Positions 39,741 through 50,930 are shown, counted from the first letter of the stretch. The stretch: DNA of 64,000 nucleotides from Aradus depressus (GCA_963662175.1 OY759215.1:45401213-45465212), one strand, 5' to 3'. Made by a program: numbers and translations. The notes: generated by a model not told the origin, from the sequence alone.

Positions 39741-40249
39741 CCAGAACTGGCAATATCCTTCTACTGGAGGTCACTCTCCAAGAGAGACTGAATATCTTGT
39801 CAAATTGGTTTAATAGGAGAAAGCTGAGGCTAAATGCGAACAAAATGGAAACTTAGGTTTTTGCACTACAACGTGTATGCCATGATACACTGGCACTACT
39901 AAACATCAAACATGAAAAAACTGCCGGACGGACCAAAATGACCTGGGGCCAACACATTAACTCCAAACTGACAACTGCCAACACGTCCTCAACGAGAACA
40001 CTACACTCTGACACGAATGTGCCAGACCTCACTCATACTCCCACTCATCACATTCGCCTGTCCTGTTTAGCTGGGCACATAAAGAAACTGGTCAGGTTTG
40101 AGAACAAAGGTCTCCACTTTGCGGTGAACGTGCCTTGGAAGGTAAGGAACTCTCGGATTCGCAAGGAGGGTGTTCCCGATGTTCAAAACATCATATTGGA
40201 GGTAGTGACAAAGTTTAGAACAGGACTGGAGAATGTTCTTCGATATTGA
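39740..40249 (+). pseudogene. Decayed non-LTR RT C-terminal part, joined to unknown frame
   Basis: Frame from about 39757: LLLEVTLQERLNILSNWFNR then RKLRLNANKMET and a stop, the usual ...W...LKLNxxKTE region after the RT catalytic motif. MTWGQHINSKL (39938 on) fits the KLTWxxHI step. The open frame continues to 40249 with HFAVNVPWKVRNSRIRKEGV and QNIILEVVTKF, which does not resemble jockey C-termini I know and may belong to the element ending at 40441. Confidence 0.6.
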
Positions 40250-40441
40250 GGAACTTTCGCCACTCCTTCGTCTTCACTCGACATCTTCACGGTATCATAT
40301 GACCATGTAGTTTTTAAAACATGTTTTGCTGCAAAAGGGATTTTTTTTCATATTTCTTTTGTTTTACTTGCATATTTTCAAAAATAAGTGCATATTATAA
40401 GCACATATTTAAGGTTTTTTACTGCATATAAATCTGGGCCT
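40250..40441. mobile_element. Possible DNA-transposon terminus
   Basis: ATGTAGTTTTTAAAACATG, GTGCATATTATAAGCAC (itself near-palindromic) and CTGCATATAAATCTGGGCC resemble, inverse, the sequence at 26440-26600. Confidence 0.35.
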
Positions 40442-40949
40442 TAGTTATTAGAAAGATGTGCCCTTGAGAAAGAAATTCCGTCACGGTAGCAAGTCTGCGT
40501 AGGTCTCTGGGAAGTGATACCAGTTAGGAGGATATATTTGCTCCGAGTTACAACCTCTGTTGGTAGTTAATAGTAGTTGAGGGAGTGTTCTGACTTGGTG
40601 AGCAGTGGCTGTATGAATAAAAGGGTGTGGAGGAGCAAGGAGCTAGGGGCCAGCAGCTAGATAAGGGAGAGCAGAGTCATGCCAGGCCAGCTCCCACACA
40701 TGGGTCAAACTCAGTCCCATTGTTCTTATGTCACAACAACGATAGCAGCTACCTTGCATCGAGATGTCTTCTCCAATAAATATCAATGCATACGCAAACA
40801 ACAAACTGTGTGTCCAAGAGTCTCCGGATACATTTTGGCTCTGCAAAAATCTCGAGAAACACTACAGGCCTTTAAGAAGTGTCTCATTTCAATTATCACA
40901 ATACTAAAAATCTTTTATTTAATTATTTGCAGCTCTACAACATATCGTT
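40442..40949. other. Mixed-composition DNA, no gene recognised
   Basis: 40490-40870 is less AT-rich with a short frame in each direction, no motif. An LTR was considered but no terminal repeats were found. Confidence 0.35.
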
Positions 40950-41181
40950 ATTAAATTATAAAGAAAACACGAATGTTTATTTAAATATTGTCTATTTCAC
41001 AAGATATATAAAATATATGGGAGTACTTTCAGTATTGCTACCATCTTCAGCCACGACTTAACAAATACTGACTATTTGAACTGAAGATGGTAGCAATACC
41101 GAAAGTACTCCCATATATTTTATATATCTTGTGAAATAGACAATATTTAAATAAACATTCGTGTTTTCTTTATAATTTATT
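40950..41181. mobile_element. Family B palindrome with two hammerhead-like cores
   Basis: Two arms of about 100 bp (40950-41050 and 41081-41181), near-perfect inverse copies around a 30-bp spacer. Right core 41081-41111 (plus): CTGAAGA, one extra T, helix II GGTA/TACC closed by GCAA, GAAA, palindrome AGTACT, C. Left core 41020-41050 (minus) has one change in helix II (TACT). On the left arm the bases before the core (CGTGG) can pair with those after the cleavage position (CCATA) as a four- to five-pair helix I. Confidence 0.85.
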
Positions 41182-41221
41182 AAGTGTTTCACAATGTCTC
41201 TGCAAAAATGTTAAATATCAT

Positions 41222-41490
41222 ATCATTATTAGTTATTGTGATTCTTGTCCGGAAACTACGAGGTCATATCGCCTACTACCAGACCACTTTTTCGTCACAC
41301 TGGTAGACTGACGAGCCCGACTCTACTTTGAGAATCCTAAATTTGGCCTACCAAGATTTAGTTACTTAAGTTCCCATCTGTAACGAGTACCTGAGATCGT
41401 ATAGACTCGGGACCATTGCTTAATCTCCCACGCGAAGGGCGGCATGCTCGGCCATGTTTCGAATCCGCGACCTTGAGCTCAATAGAAATG
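41222..41490 (-). mobile_element. SINE S1, diverged, head truncated
   Basis: TTAGTTATTGTGATTCTTG, CTACGAGGTCATATCGCC, GAGCCCGACTCTACTTTGAG, CTCGGGACCATTGC, GAAGGGCGGCATGC, then inverse box B GTTTCGAATCCGC and CTTGAGCTCAATAG. Confidence 0.8.
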
Positions 41491-42955
41491 CTTAATACAT
41501 ATATTGTTACTTATGTCAGTAGGTCGTTTCATGTATTCATTGTTAATCTAGAAAAACCAGGGACCAAATTCATCTTGTAACCTTATATATTCAAACTTAC
41601 TTGTTTTTTCTGTCATAATCGATTTTTTTTTTTAGTTTTAATACAAAATGTGTTCCTTTTGAATAAGCTATTTCATTCGTTTTGTGTTTAAGAGTAGTTT
41701 CATTTTGTTTTTTATGTTAATATAATGTTGTCATTCATTAAATAGATTGTTTTAGATCAAGTTATCACTTGTAGTTCTTCTGATTAGTTCCAGAACATTG
41801 TAAAATTTTACCTTCTAGTTTTCAGTAAATATATATAAACTCTGTATATAGGATTTACTATTTATGTATAATACAATGCACATACTTCGGCCTAAGGTAT
41901 GTCCCATCCATATCCTCTCTTTCACTCATCATTATTACCTGTTGAACCACCAGAGAGGATTGCACAGCTTTGTTGGTTTCATATCCTCATTTGTTATTGC
42001 ATGCATATACGAGAGTGAAATGTATGATTACAACTTTTTGAGAGTAAAGGCGAACTTTCATAAATCTACCCAGAATTTACATAAGGATCGGGGTAAGGAG
42101 TAAGAATTGCCGATAATACAATCAATAAATACTATTGCATGTTTGTAAGAAAATGTTTAGACAGTAATGCGTTTTCAATTAAATAAATACAAGGTGAGAG
42201 CTATTCACAAGCTTTATGGACCTTGACGGTGGTCGGATATTTCGAGTGATTCACTGTGATGTTTGGAGGATTCAAAACGATTACCTCGTGCTGAGTAGGG
42301 AGAGAAACCATTCCAAAGTTAACGAGGAGCACACAATTGCCGTAACCCATCCCTGAGGCTGACTGCAGATCGGAGGCACTTCTCAGCATGGAATCTTAAC
42401 GACTTCCACACTTCTGTCGGATACTTCTCTGAGCATTAGCATCCTTACTTCATTTGCATTCATTTCATCGGGTAGTAACACTCATGACACTTACTTATGT
42501 TAAGGATAAGTTTTGTAAAATGTTAAGAATAAGTTCTGTAAAATACGAGGTGCAAGGAACAACTTAGGAGCTAATAGAAATTCTCTTCATAAGAAATTCA
42601 ACCATATTATATCCTCTTTATTACTACATTTCTTGTCCTAAGAGGCGAGCCATAAGTTTAATTACCACATCGAGACTAATAAATCACAAAACTTCATTGA
42701 CTTATATTCTATTATTATACTACTTACTGAGTCCATTAAATGATGTATTATGTTACAACAAAATCAATTCCACTGTAATTATTGTCATTGTTATTGTTTA
42801 AGCATTTGAATAATATTTTTTAAAAAACTCAAAAAACAAACTGAAATACATAAGCGAACAGCAGGAATTCTTTTCACACACAATACAAGGAACAGCACTT
42901 GCTAACAACACACACGATACTACATTAGACAGTGTGTTCTTATACTAAGCAACAT
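41491..42955. other. No gene recognised
   Basis: Mostly AT-rich. 41870-42110 and 42200-42400 have short open frames without motifs. Confidence 0.4.
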
Positions 42956-42958
42956 TAA

Positions 42959-43075
42959 TAATAATAATAATAATATTTATTTCCGTTAAACCATAATAGG
43001 ATACGTCTTAAAACTGTATACATTAAGATAGCTTATAACTTAAATACATAAACAGTTATTAATTTTTAGGATTTT
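42959..43075 (-). mobile_element. LINE 3' end with TAA tail, truncated copy
   Basis: The plus strand starts with ATAATAATAATAATA and continues TTATTTCCGTTAAACC, AGGATACGTC and ATTAAGATAGCTTATAA, the inverse of 20810-20933. Only the last about 115 bp are present. Confidence 0.7.
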
Positions 43076-43151
43076 AGACTATTTCTTCATCTGGGAGGTG
43101 AAAAAACCTTGAGCAGACCGTTCTTCGGATGGGACGAGCGATGGTCTAGAG

Positions 43152-43770
43152 CAGGGGTGGCCAACCCAAATGATCTTGCGGGCCACTTTGTAAATGCATT
43201 ATAATCCCGCGGGCCGCATATAAAATTATATATCCCCATATTAATTTGGACCCACAAAAATTTTTGGAGTGAAAATTCAAAGCAGAATGAATTATTATTA
43301 TTGTTTTTAATATTATTCATACATATAAGCATAGATAATATAAAAATGAAATGATCGAATAATGTTTTATTTATTTAATTAGTGAGATATTTGTTTCTCA
43401 ACTCTTTCATTTAGCTTTTCCAAGTCGATCTCAATGCGTGTATTTGCACATCGTAATTGATGTTGCAGGTTTTCATCCGTTAAGTTTGAGCGTGATTTAT
43501 GGGTAGTAAATTTCATTTTCGAAAAAAACAATTCGCAGGCGTAACTTGATCCAAAAGGGCTCACAACTTTTTGTGCCAGATTTCTCAAATTAGAAAATTT
43601 TTCTTTTGTCACATAAGTGTTATAAAAATCTATTTTTATATATTTGTTTCAAAGCACTACACTAAAAACAAAAATATTGCACAAAAAAATATATATATAT
43701 TTTGTAAAATTGTGATGAATCTCGCGGAATGTAAAATTATTCAAGGCGGGCCGCGGGTTGACCACTCCTG
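43152..43770 (-). mobile_element. Non-autonomous hAT element with 8-bp target duplication
   Basis: Termini CAGGGGTGGCCAACC (43152-43166) and, inverse, CAGGAGTGGTCAACC (43770-43756). The flanking duplication is GTCTAGAG at 43144-43151 and 43771-43778. Subterminal GCGGGCCAC / GGCGGGCCGCGGG blocks are usual for this hAT group. At 619 bp it is too short for a full transposase and keeps only its C-terminal part. Confidence 0.95.
43379..43612 (-). pseudogene. hAT transposase C-terminal dimerisation domain remnant
   Basis: 77 residues from a Met to a stop. FGSSYACELFFSKMKF (about 20-35), then KSRSNLTDENLQHQLRCA (about 39-56), is the typical hAT C-terminal pattern (FGxxYxCExxFSxMK...KSxxRxxLTDExLxxxLR). 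The catalytic DDE part is missing. Fully contained in the non-autonomous element; no reason to think it is expressed. Confidence 0.85.
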
Positions 43771-44264
43771 GTCTAGAGCCTGTCAGATACAAGTCCCTTA
43801 ACCTGGGTACTAAACCTGGGTGGGCAAAATTTTGGACTCCCAAGTAAAGTCGTGCTCATGTCCACCAGAGTGACGAAAGAGCTCTGTTAGTAGACGATAT
43901 GAACTCGTAGTTAAAGCCCGGGCTTGAGTCACAATAACTAACTAATATCAATAGAAGTCAAAAATGAAATGAAATAAATAAATACTTTAAAATACATGAG
44001 CACAAAAATAATAAATGCAGTAGATACAATTTTTAATTTAATTAAAATTATGATAAAAATTTTTTATAATTCTTCCGGAAGTATTCTTTCACGACGATAT
44101 TTCTGGGCGTTCTATGTCCCTTCTTCAAGTTTCAATGTGCAAAATATAGAACAGAGAGAAAAAATAATGATTTACAGTGTTATTGACAGAAAATAAAAAT
44201 GCATTTCTACACACTCATTAGGTTAAGATGATTATAACATCAAAACAAATATAGTGAGATGCTG

Positions 44265-44480
44265 GATGTACTTGCAACATACAGAAAAGGACCCAAGTTG
44301 CAGCCCTGTGAGACACCAGCATGTATGGGATGAATGACAGTCGACTGCATTGTTTAAGAAAGGAGGAAACGATGACAACTATCAGGGGTCGCATGTTTCA
44401 GCTTATACAGCAGTCCAACACGGTGAACAGCTCACATCCAAGACAGTAACCTGTAGAGAGTCGGTTGGTAACCACACGCA
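44265..44480 (-). pseudogene. Decayed jockey-like RT fragment
   Basis: The minus strand reads GLLYKLKHATPDSCHRFLLS with a frameshift in front, then PIHAGVSQGCNLGPFLYVAS, matching the stretch between RT motif A and motif B (GVPQGSxLGPxLY) with Pro to Ser and Ser to Cys changes. The motif A Asp region is present only as a frameshifted trace. Short and inactive. Confidence 0.75.
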
Positions 44481-46000
44481 GCAAAATACTTTCATACCAA
44501 AACTAGGAAAATGAAAATAAACACACAAAATAAGCTAACGTAAAGAACAACTGGTATTGGTGAAAGCAGTGATCGCAAATAATGTCATCCGTCTAATAAT
44601 AATCAAGATCAAAGCCTCACATTTTCGTTCCGATAAGTGGGAGTTAACGTACATTTCATTCAAAAGTGCGAAAGCGTGTTTTCTTGAAATATGTTGGTAA
44701 TATTTTTAGCATTTGTGAAATCGTTCTGAAATTAAATGTTCCCATATCTTAAAACAGAAATAAAAATAATGAACCATTGTCTTTCTGCGTACCATTCTAT
44801 ATAATTTGGGTTTTAACATCTATCTGTCAACGCCCCAACGCCATTGGTGGCAGACTCTTCTTGGAGGAATGGGTATGTCCGAAGATGAGCCTCTAGAGGA
44901 GGAGGATTTACGAGGGATGGAGAGTCATATATCCGGAGACAAACACCAACCTCCAGCTAAGTGGCGGCAGATCCGTCCTATCTGGACCTCTCCGGAGCTC
45001 ACCTCCTCCAGGCCAGAACTACCAGTATATCCCCAATATATCTTCCTTTAATGGCCTATAAATCTACCAAACCAACTCAGAGAAACACACCAAATGAATC
45101 TCCAAATTCAAATTCAATCACAGAATCAGTTAGGAAACCAAAAACCACCATGAATTAATTTAAAGAATTGTTTTTTTTCTTTTTAAAGGCCTCAATATGA
45201 TAAGGCCAATTCCGTTTATTTTAACTGGGTTTCTCTGATTATCTTAAACGAATTCATTCTTCTGGCCTACGCGTTTCTGTTTCCCGTCTTCTTCTTTTAG
45301 CCATCTTACTCGGGACCAACCAACAACCTCTGGTTGTAGTCGCCGAAATGTATTGTACATAATTTGGGGCACTGTAACAATGCACGTATTGGTTCAATCT
45401 CAATTCAGAGGGCATTATGTGGTGGGGCCTTCATGATGATAAATTAAGGAAATATTGCCATAAAATATACTTGCCTTTTTGGCGTAGTCTTAAAGCTGAG
45501 GGGGGGGTGAGAGCTCTGCACCCCACGAAGAGAGACGAAATGATTTGAAGATCAGCGTAAGTATTTTGTGGCAATAATGAAAAGAGTTACTATATAAAAT
45601 AATTATTAGTGAGAGAAAAAACTATTTGAGAGAAAGAGAAGCTCCGGCTGGGCGGAGGGCATAATTACTACAGGTGCAGTCTGGCGCTGCAAGGGATTAA
45701 AACTGATATGAGTGGTGGGGGGACGGCATAGGAACGTGAAATGCACAAACATTACGTTGGTTTGAAATTTAATAAGACATTTTTTTTGTGCAAACCATTT
45801 TTCGATAGGACTAACCATTTTCGCATAAAAATGGCAAACGTTTAAAAAAATTAGTTTTAAGTAGTCATTTTTCGACCGTTTTCAGCGTGTATCATGCAAA
45901 CTGGTCGGTTTTCAATAAATTGTATTCTATATAAAATGTACTTTTTAGTTTTCTCTACAAGTTTTGTTTGAAACGAATTTTCATTAGGTCATGAATGTAC
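44481..46000. other. No gene recognised
   Basis: A frame at 44806-45051 (81 codons, acidic MSEDEPLEEEDL stretch) shows no known domain. 45480-45500 has a G-run. The rest is AT-rich. Confidence 0.35.
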
Positions 46001-46330
46001 GCAGTATTTCGTAAAATGAGCTTTGGTCCAGAATTAAAATTATCTTAATTTTGGCCAAAATTTAAACAGATCTCATCAGAAGTGACATCATTTCAAATTT
46101 CAAGTTCATTACTACAATTGTTTTTGAGTTTGAGCGCTCACAAAGTTACAATCACATACATACAGATATCATCGCAAAAATGGTCAAAACGTGTTCAGGG
46201 AACCTAGAAATGTGAAATGCAGTTGAAAATTCGATCTCAGATTTCTTATACTAAAGGTTTAAGACATTTAAAAATACTAAATTTTTCATGGGTATAACTA
46301 CTTGAACGTTTGGCGCTCTATTCCGTTCAA
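46000..46330 (-). repeat. Dispersed repeat DR2, inverse copy
   Basis: CAAATTTCAAGTTCATTAC, CAATTGTTTTTGAGTTTGAGC and GCTCACAAAGTTACAATC are inverse to 17680-17770 and 15330-15400. Confidence 0.5.
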
Positions 46331-46916
46331 TTAACCCTGCTCCTGTCTCAGATCTAACCGAAATATTTTGTTTGGAACGTCATACCTATATTTTTGATAA
46401 AATCTGAAAGAATGAATGTATCAACAAGAAATTTTAGGATAGGATAGGTTTTGGAGTTTAAGGACGCAAAACAGCAAAAGTCATCAGCGTCCAATATATT
46501 TGGCGTATCAATCATATCAAATTTGGCTTGATGATTAAAAGAGAAAAAGAAAAAAGAAAAAATGTGTGGCAAATCTGTATTTGTAAAATTTCAAGGTCCA
46601 TGCTCCAAATATATATTTCTTTATTTTTATTTTTTTTTTTTTTCACATGGGTGCATTCATACTAGTCAGTGGAAATAAATAAACTAATAGTGAAAAAATA
46701 AAAATAAAACTAACAGTAACAATAACAATAAATATAAGAACAAACAAACAGCAATAACAGTAAAAATATAGACACACGGGAATACATGAGCATATTTACA
46801 AAAACATGCATTCAACAGAATATACATACATATATACTCATACACATATACCTCATATAGATATGAATAATAAGCAAAAAATTAATAAATATAGATAATA
46901 AGTATATATATATATA

Positions 46917-47151
46917 TTTTTTTTTTACTTGTATTCTTTTTTTTTTTACTATTATTATTTACCCTTCTCCCTATTTTTTCCCTTATTTTTTTTTTCCTCT
47001 TCATTCTTCCCTTTCCCCTCCTTATTCTTTTCTTCCTTTTCCCTTCTTTCTTCCTTTTCTTTCCTTCTTCTTTCCTTCCGTTCCTTTCTTTTCTTTTTTT
47101 TTTTTCTTCTCCTTTTCCTTCCCCTTTTTTTTTCTATTTTCTTTTATTATT
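46917..47151. repeat. Long polypyrimidine tract
   Basis: About 235 bp of T and C on the plus strand with very few purines (a few A and a single G). Built from CTTTTC, TTCCTT and T-run words without a fixed period. Such tracts can adopt triplex (H-DNA) structure. Preceded by about 240 bp of A-rich, TA-rich simple sequence. Confidence 0.9.
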
Positions 47152-47159
47152 AACGAAAT

Positions 47160-47345
47160 TTTATATTTCAATTAAAAAACCCAGAAGGTGACACCTATCA
47201 AGGCCGAAGGAAAGGAGGGGGGGACTCAACCCAAAAATCCTAATACCTTCCGATGTCAACTATTGATTTCTGGTCCAAATGGTATATTGATATTGAAGGG
47301 ATTTGATTAATTCGTACTGGGGAAGTACATTACCAGAGATTGATT
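47160..47345 (+). repeat. Dispersed repeat DR1, fragment
   Basis: GGGACTCAACCCAAAAATCC, CTTCCGATGTCAACTATTG and TGGGGAAGTACATTACC match DR1 copies at 34.6 and 52.7 kb. Confidence 0.55.
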
Positions 47346-48482
47346 TACTACATTTTCCCTTTTTCATATTAATCAAGACATTGTCCATATAATTTCTTAC
47401 ACAGATAAACACCTCTCAAATTCATTTATTCATATAAAAATATGCATTAATGCAATTGTGTTTATTAAATAGATCCTACACACACACATTTTGAAAAACC
47501 ATAAATATACATAAACGCCGCTGAAATAACCCAGTCATTATCCGCTTTCACTAATATTGTTCTTGTCATTATCCTCTATATCAACATATTTTTTTAAACA
47601 TTGCCCATATTTTCATTTCCGCCGAAACAAAAAGTCCCTCAGTATAAATTTTACAAGTATGATGATATAGGCTATTGAGAGGCGTGGGAACTCAACTTTG
47701 CCTCGAGAACAACAATGGCTTCAATGAAATGAGGAAATTGATGCAAAAACCATGGGAAACATGACTTTGATGCGAGGAAATTATATGGCCACCCACATAA
47801 ATAAAACAGATCTAGATTATCTAGTACAGCAGATAGTTGAGGGACTAACATTTACAATTTCATGTGTGACATACTTATGTTAACAATATATACATAGCCT
47901 AGCATTAATATACATAGAATAAAAGGTTACCTGGTTAGTATAAGAAAGTCCTGTTTTTTTTATTATTATGTACATCACAAAACTACTGATTTTTTGAAAT
48001 AGGAAAAATTGTCTTCAATTAATTAATTACCTAGTCAAAAATTGTTGAGAAATCTTTTGGGGGGACATGGTGATTTCCTTGGCAAAAATCAGTTTGAAAG
48101 ATGACCCTGAGGCGTTACGTAGGCTGAAGTACCTATTAATTATGTGAGGAGATGGCGTTCCGTTATTTGAATGTCTTTTGTTGTCGCTAGTCAGATAACT
48201 GTATCAAAATCTAGAGTTTCTCTACCTATGTGGGTGTGTTTACGAACAATACACTGGGAGGTCTGGCCAAGTCATTTGACCGAATATACAAGCAAACACA
48301 AAGCTTTCGTCCTATAACTTTTCATCAAAGGATTTGAAAATGTTATTGGAAATTTGTGTTAGGACATGATCAAGGCTGGACATCGGCTTCCTTCAGTCGA
48401 GTAACAAACTTCATCTCAGCTCACACTCTTAATAAATATTTTAATTTAAGGAAAAATTAATTTTGTTGGCCTCTTTAGATCT
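47346..48482. other. AT-rich, no gene recognised
   Basis: No motif or long frame on either strand. Confidence 0.4.
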
Positions 48483-48851
48483 ACTATATTTATTTATTTC
48501 ATCATTCTGACGTTTCGGCTTCTATGAGACATTTTTATACATCACTGGAACAATTTAACAATATTTTTTCATAATTATTTAATATTGCTGTAAACTATCG
48601 TGCAAATTCCTTGCAGTATAATATTGGACATGGCCAAATGTACGTGTTGATAGATGGCCTATTTACAGTTGAAAAATGATGAAAAATACATGTTTGATAT
48701 TATGATGAGCATGTTTTACGACATAAAGAGTAACATAGTTTACAGCAATATTATGTCATTTCTAAAAGATTATTGTTGAATTGTTCCAGTGATTTATAAA
48801 AATGGCTCTTGGAAGCCGAAACGTCAGAATGATGAAATAAATAAAATATAG
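48483..48851. mobile_element. Family E inverted-arm repeat with partial hammerhead-like motif
   Basis: Arms 48483-48603 (minus) and 48733-48851 (plus). Right arm 48787-48826: helix-II-like GGCT/AGCC around CTTGGA, GAAA, palindrome ACGT, C; the left arm has GTCT/AGCC. In both, the CTGANGA position is occupied by an A-rich stretch, so the catalytic core is gone. Arms share AAATTGTTCCAGTGAT in mirror positions. Confidence 0.65.
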
Positions 48852-49662
48852 TAGAACTAAAGAGATGTTTTAGAAAACAAGATGGCATCTCTTAAGAAAT
48901 CCAAATAAAAAGTTTGTTAATTGAAATTGTTTTAAAAAAATACGTGCACTTTCTTCAAAATTGCACGTCTTGAACTTTTGATATTTTTTAGAACCCTTTT
49001 CGGAAATTACTGTAGAAATAAAAATTAAATAGAAGACCAGTTATAAAACTTCTACAGGAAATGTGGTATTTGTTTAATTATTATTTATTTTTATTTAACA
49101 TTAACAATATAAACACTATATTTATTAGTTTTATTTAACAACACAATTTTTTTTACCACAGCCCAAACCTCTAGTATACAATACGAAGAGATTGGTTATG
49201 TAAGATGGTACTATATCGAGTATCTGTTTGGATCTGTACTTTAGAATGGTAATCCATTAAGAAGAAGAAGAGGAAATTAATGGGAGAGCTAGCTATATAT
49301 GACAATAAATCATTGGTCAGATAGAAGAGGCCACGATCTTTGATTTTCGTGATTCGTGACGGTGGTAGGTACAATTAAAGGGAGGTAGCAACACACGACC
49401 AAACATTGCTGCTGCTGCTGCTGTTGCTATTCTTGTTGCTAATGTCTATTGTCCAGACAGTTAATTGCATGATAGAAGACCACACGCGACCACCCCACCT
49501 CAGCCCCCCAATTAGCAACCACTAGTATTCAACTAGCTACTTAACAATAGTCAAATCCAATCACCACATCATTACCAGACTCAAGTCTCAGCTCATTTTA
49601 CATAACCAATTCATCGTTTACTCTATTAATTGTTAAGTGTAATCCAATTTCATTGTTTTTAT
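48852..49662. other. No gene; short CTG microsatellite
   Basis: TTGCTGCTGCTGCTGCTGTT at about 49407-49427 is the only feature. Elsewhere AT-rich with short frames. Confidence 0.45.
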
Positions 49663-49745
49663 AGGTTAGGTTGGTTTTATGACTTATACCCGGGCTTTAA
49701 CTACCTACTACCAGAGCGCTCTTTCGTTACTCTGGTGGACATGAG

Positions 49746-50538
49746 TAGGGTTCAATCGATACCGCATAGTATCGATACCTACTCATATCGATTGAATCGA
49801 GTAGTTCGTTATAATTTATATATATATACCTATATAATAATAATAATAAAAAACAATAAAATTTGAAAGGTATAAATGAGATATTGTAGTGGGCATATGA
49901 AACAAATGAATCAAATCGAATAAGATAAAATTAAATTTTTTTAAACATACCGAGAATAATAAAAAGCTTTATAGAATAAACATACAATTTTTTTTTACTG
50001 AGTATATAAAACTACTGGAAACTATTCGTGTTCCCACAATATTTCACTTTTTTAAAACACTTTTTGCAAGTCTCTGAGATCGAATCGTTCTTATTGTAAT
50101 AAATCCACACTTTTGCCGTAAGACGAGGCATTATAATTTATAATCGAGAGAATGTAAAATAAAAATAAATTGGCGAAATCGTAATCATGTTCACGGTTCT
50201 GTTCAAAATTAAACTAACATATACCTTCATAAACGATAAACCATTGAATGTAAATAAGGTAAGAAATAAGGACGCATCACGCAGACTGCGTCATCACATC
50301 ACACATGAGGTTATCACCATCGATATATATCATTTGTCCGTGAACCGTAATTTGACGTAATTTGAGTTCAGTATTTTATTGCAACAACAAATAAAAGAAA
50401 ATTGTAAAAAGTTAAACGGTGAACAATGAATTGAAAAATTTATATAATTTTTTTTAATTGTTGAAATTTGAAACGAGTACTTTGAATCGATACAAGTAGT
50501 ATCTATTCGATACCTACTTGGTATCGAAAGAAAAGTAT
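49746..50538 (-). mobile_element. hAT-like element with TATCGATA-rich ends and BED finger
   Basis: Left end: GGTTCAATCGATACCGCATAG, TATCGATACC, ATCGATTGAATCG. Right end, inverse: TTTCGATACCAAGTAGG, TATCGAATAG, TGTATCGATTC. Both ends are clusters of CGATA-type boxes in mirror order. Inside, on the minus strand, is a BED-type zinc-finger start (50131-50012). About 790 bp, so internally deleted. I found no target duplication, perhaps because of the adjoining SINE deletion. Confidence 0.65.
50012..50131 (-). pseudogene. BED-type zinc-finger remnant, 39 residues
   Basis: MPRLTAKVWIYYNKND, then ETCKKCFKKVKYCGNTNSF, then a stop. The VW..Y......C..C......G.T.SF spacing is that of the first half of a BED finger (SxVWxxF...CxxCxK...GxTxNL..H...H); the His pair and all transposase catalytic parts are absent. 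BED fingers form the N-terminal DNA-binding domain of ZBED/DREF-type hAT transposases. The ATG at 50131 is the natural start. Confidence 0.7.
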
Positions 50539-50769
50539 CTGGGGTCTTTAACGAGTACCTGATATCGTACAGGCTCGGGACCATCACTTAACGTCCCATC
50601 GGAAGGGCGTGCTTAAGTTTATTTAACCTCCCGAGGTAAAAGGGAGGCGCTTCGATCGATTTGCTTCGCCACTACTAAATGTAAGATATACTGTCCCGAA
50701 ATATTGTGTGTCAAACCAATATGAAGACACCTATATATGAATTGCTGGAAAAAAGTAACCAATCCTCCC

Positions 50770-50930
50770 AGAGATGTCAGGTACTCCTTAATAAATCTGG
50801 ATAGGCAAAATTTCGGAATCCCACCGTAGAGCAGGCGATGTCCACTAGAACAACGAACGAGCGCTCTGGTAGTAGGCGATATGATCTCGCAGTTAAAGCC
50901 CGGGCATGAGTCACAATAACTAACTATTAT
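50770..50930 (+). mobile_element. SINE S1, 5'-truncated
   Basis: CAGAGATGTCAGGTACTCC, GGATAGGCAAAATTTCGG, GAGCGCTCTGGTAGTAGGCG, CGCAGTTAAAGCCCGGGC, tail CACAATAACTAACTA. Confidence 0.85.

Larger units (their letters stand above)
43083..43943 (+). mobile_element. SINE S1 split by a hAT element
   Basis: 43083-43151 (TCATCTGGGAGGTGAAAAAAC, CGTTCTTCGGATGGGACG, ATGGTCTAGAG) continues at 43771-43943 (GTCTAGAGCCTGTCAGATAC, GGGCAAAATTTTGGACTCCC, GCTCATGTCCACCAGAGTG, CGTAGTTAAAGCCCGGGC). The two halves read through as one SINE when the hAT insertion is left out. Confidence 0.9.
49663..50640 (-). mobile_element. SINE S1 split by a hAT element
   Basis: 49663-49745 (AGGTTAGGTTGGTTTTATG, CTACTACCAGAGCGCTCTT, GGTGGACATGAG) and 50539-50640 (GGGTCTTTAACGAGTACCTG, CAGGCTCGGGACCATCAC) are the two halves. 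About 75 bp of SINE body between them is missing, so the insertion was accompanied or followed by a deletion. Confidence 0.75.

Noticed and set aside
40490..40870. LTR of a retrovirus-like element
   Set aside because: No second copy, no TG...CA ends, no primer-binding site; only a stretch of different composition.
46929..47153. Phe/Ser/Leu-rich 74-residue membrane-like protein
   Set aside because: A direct product of the polypyrimidine tract.
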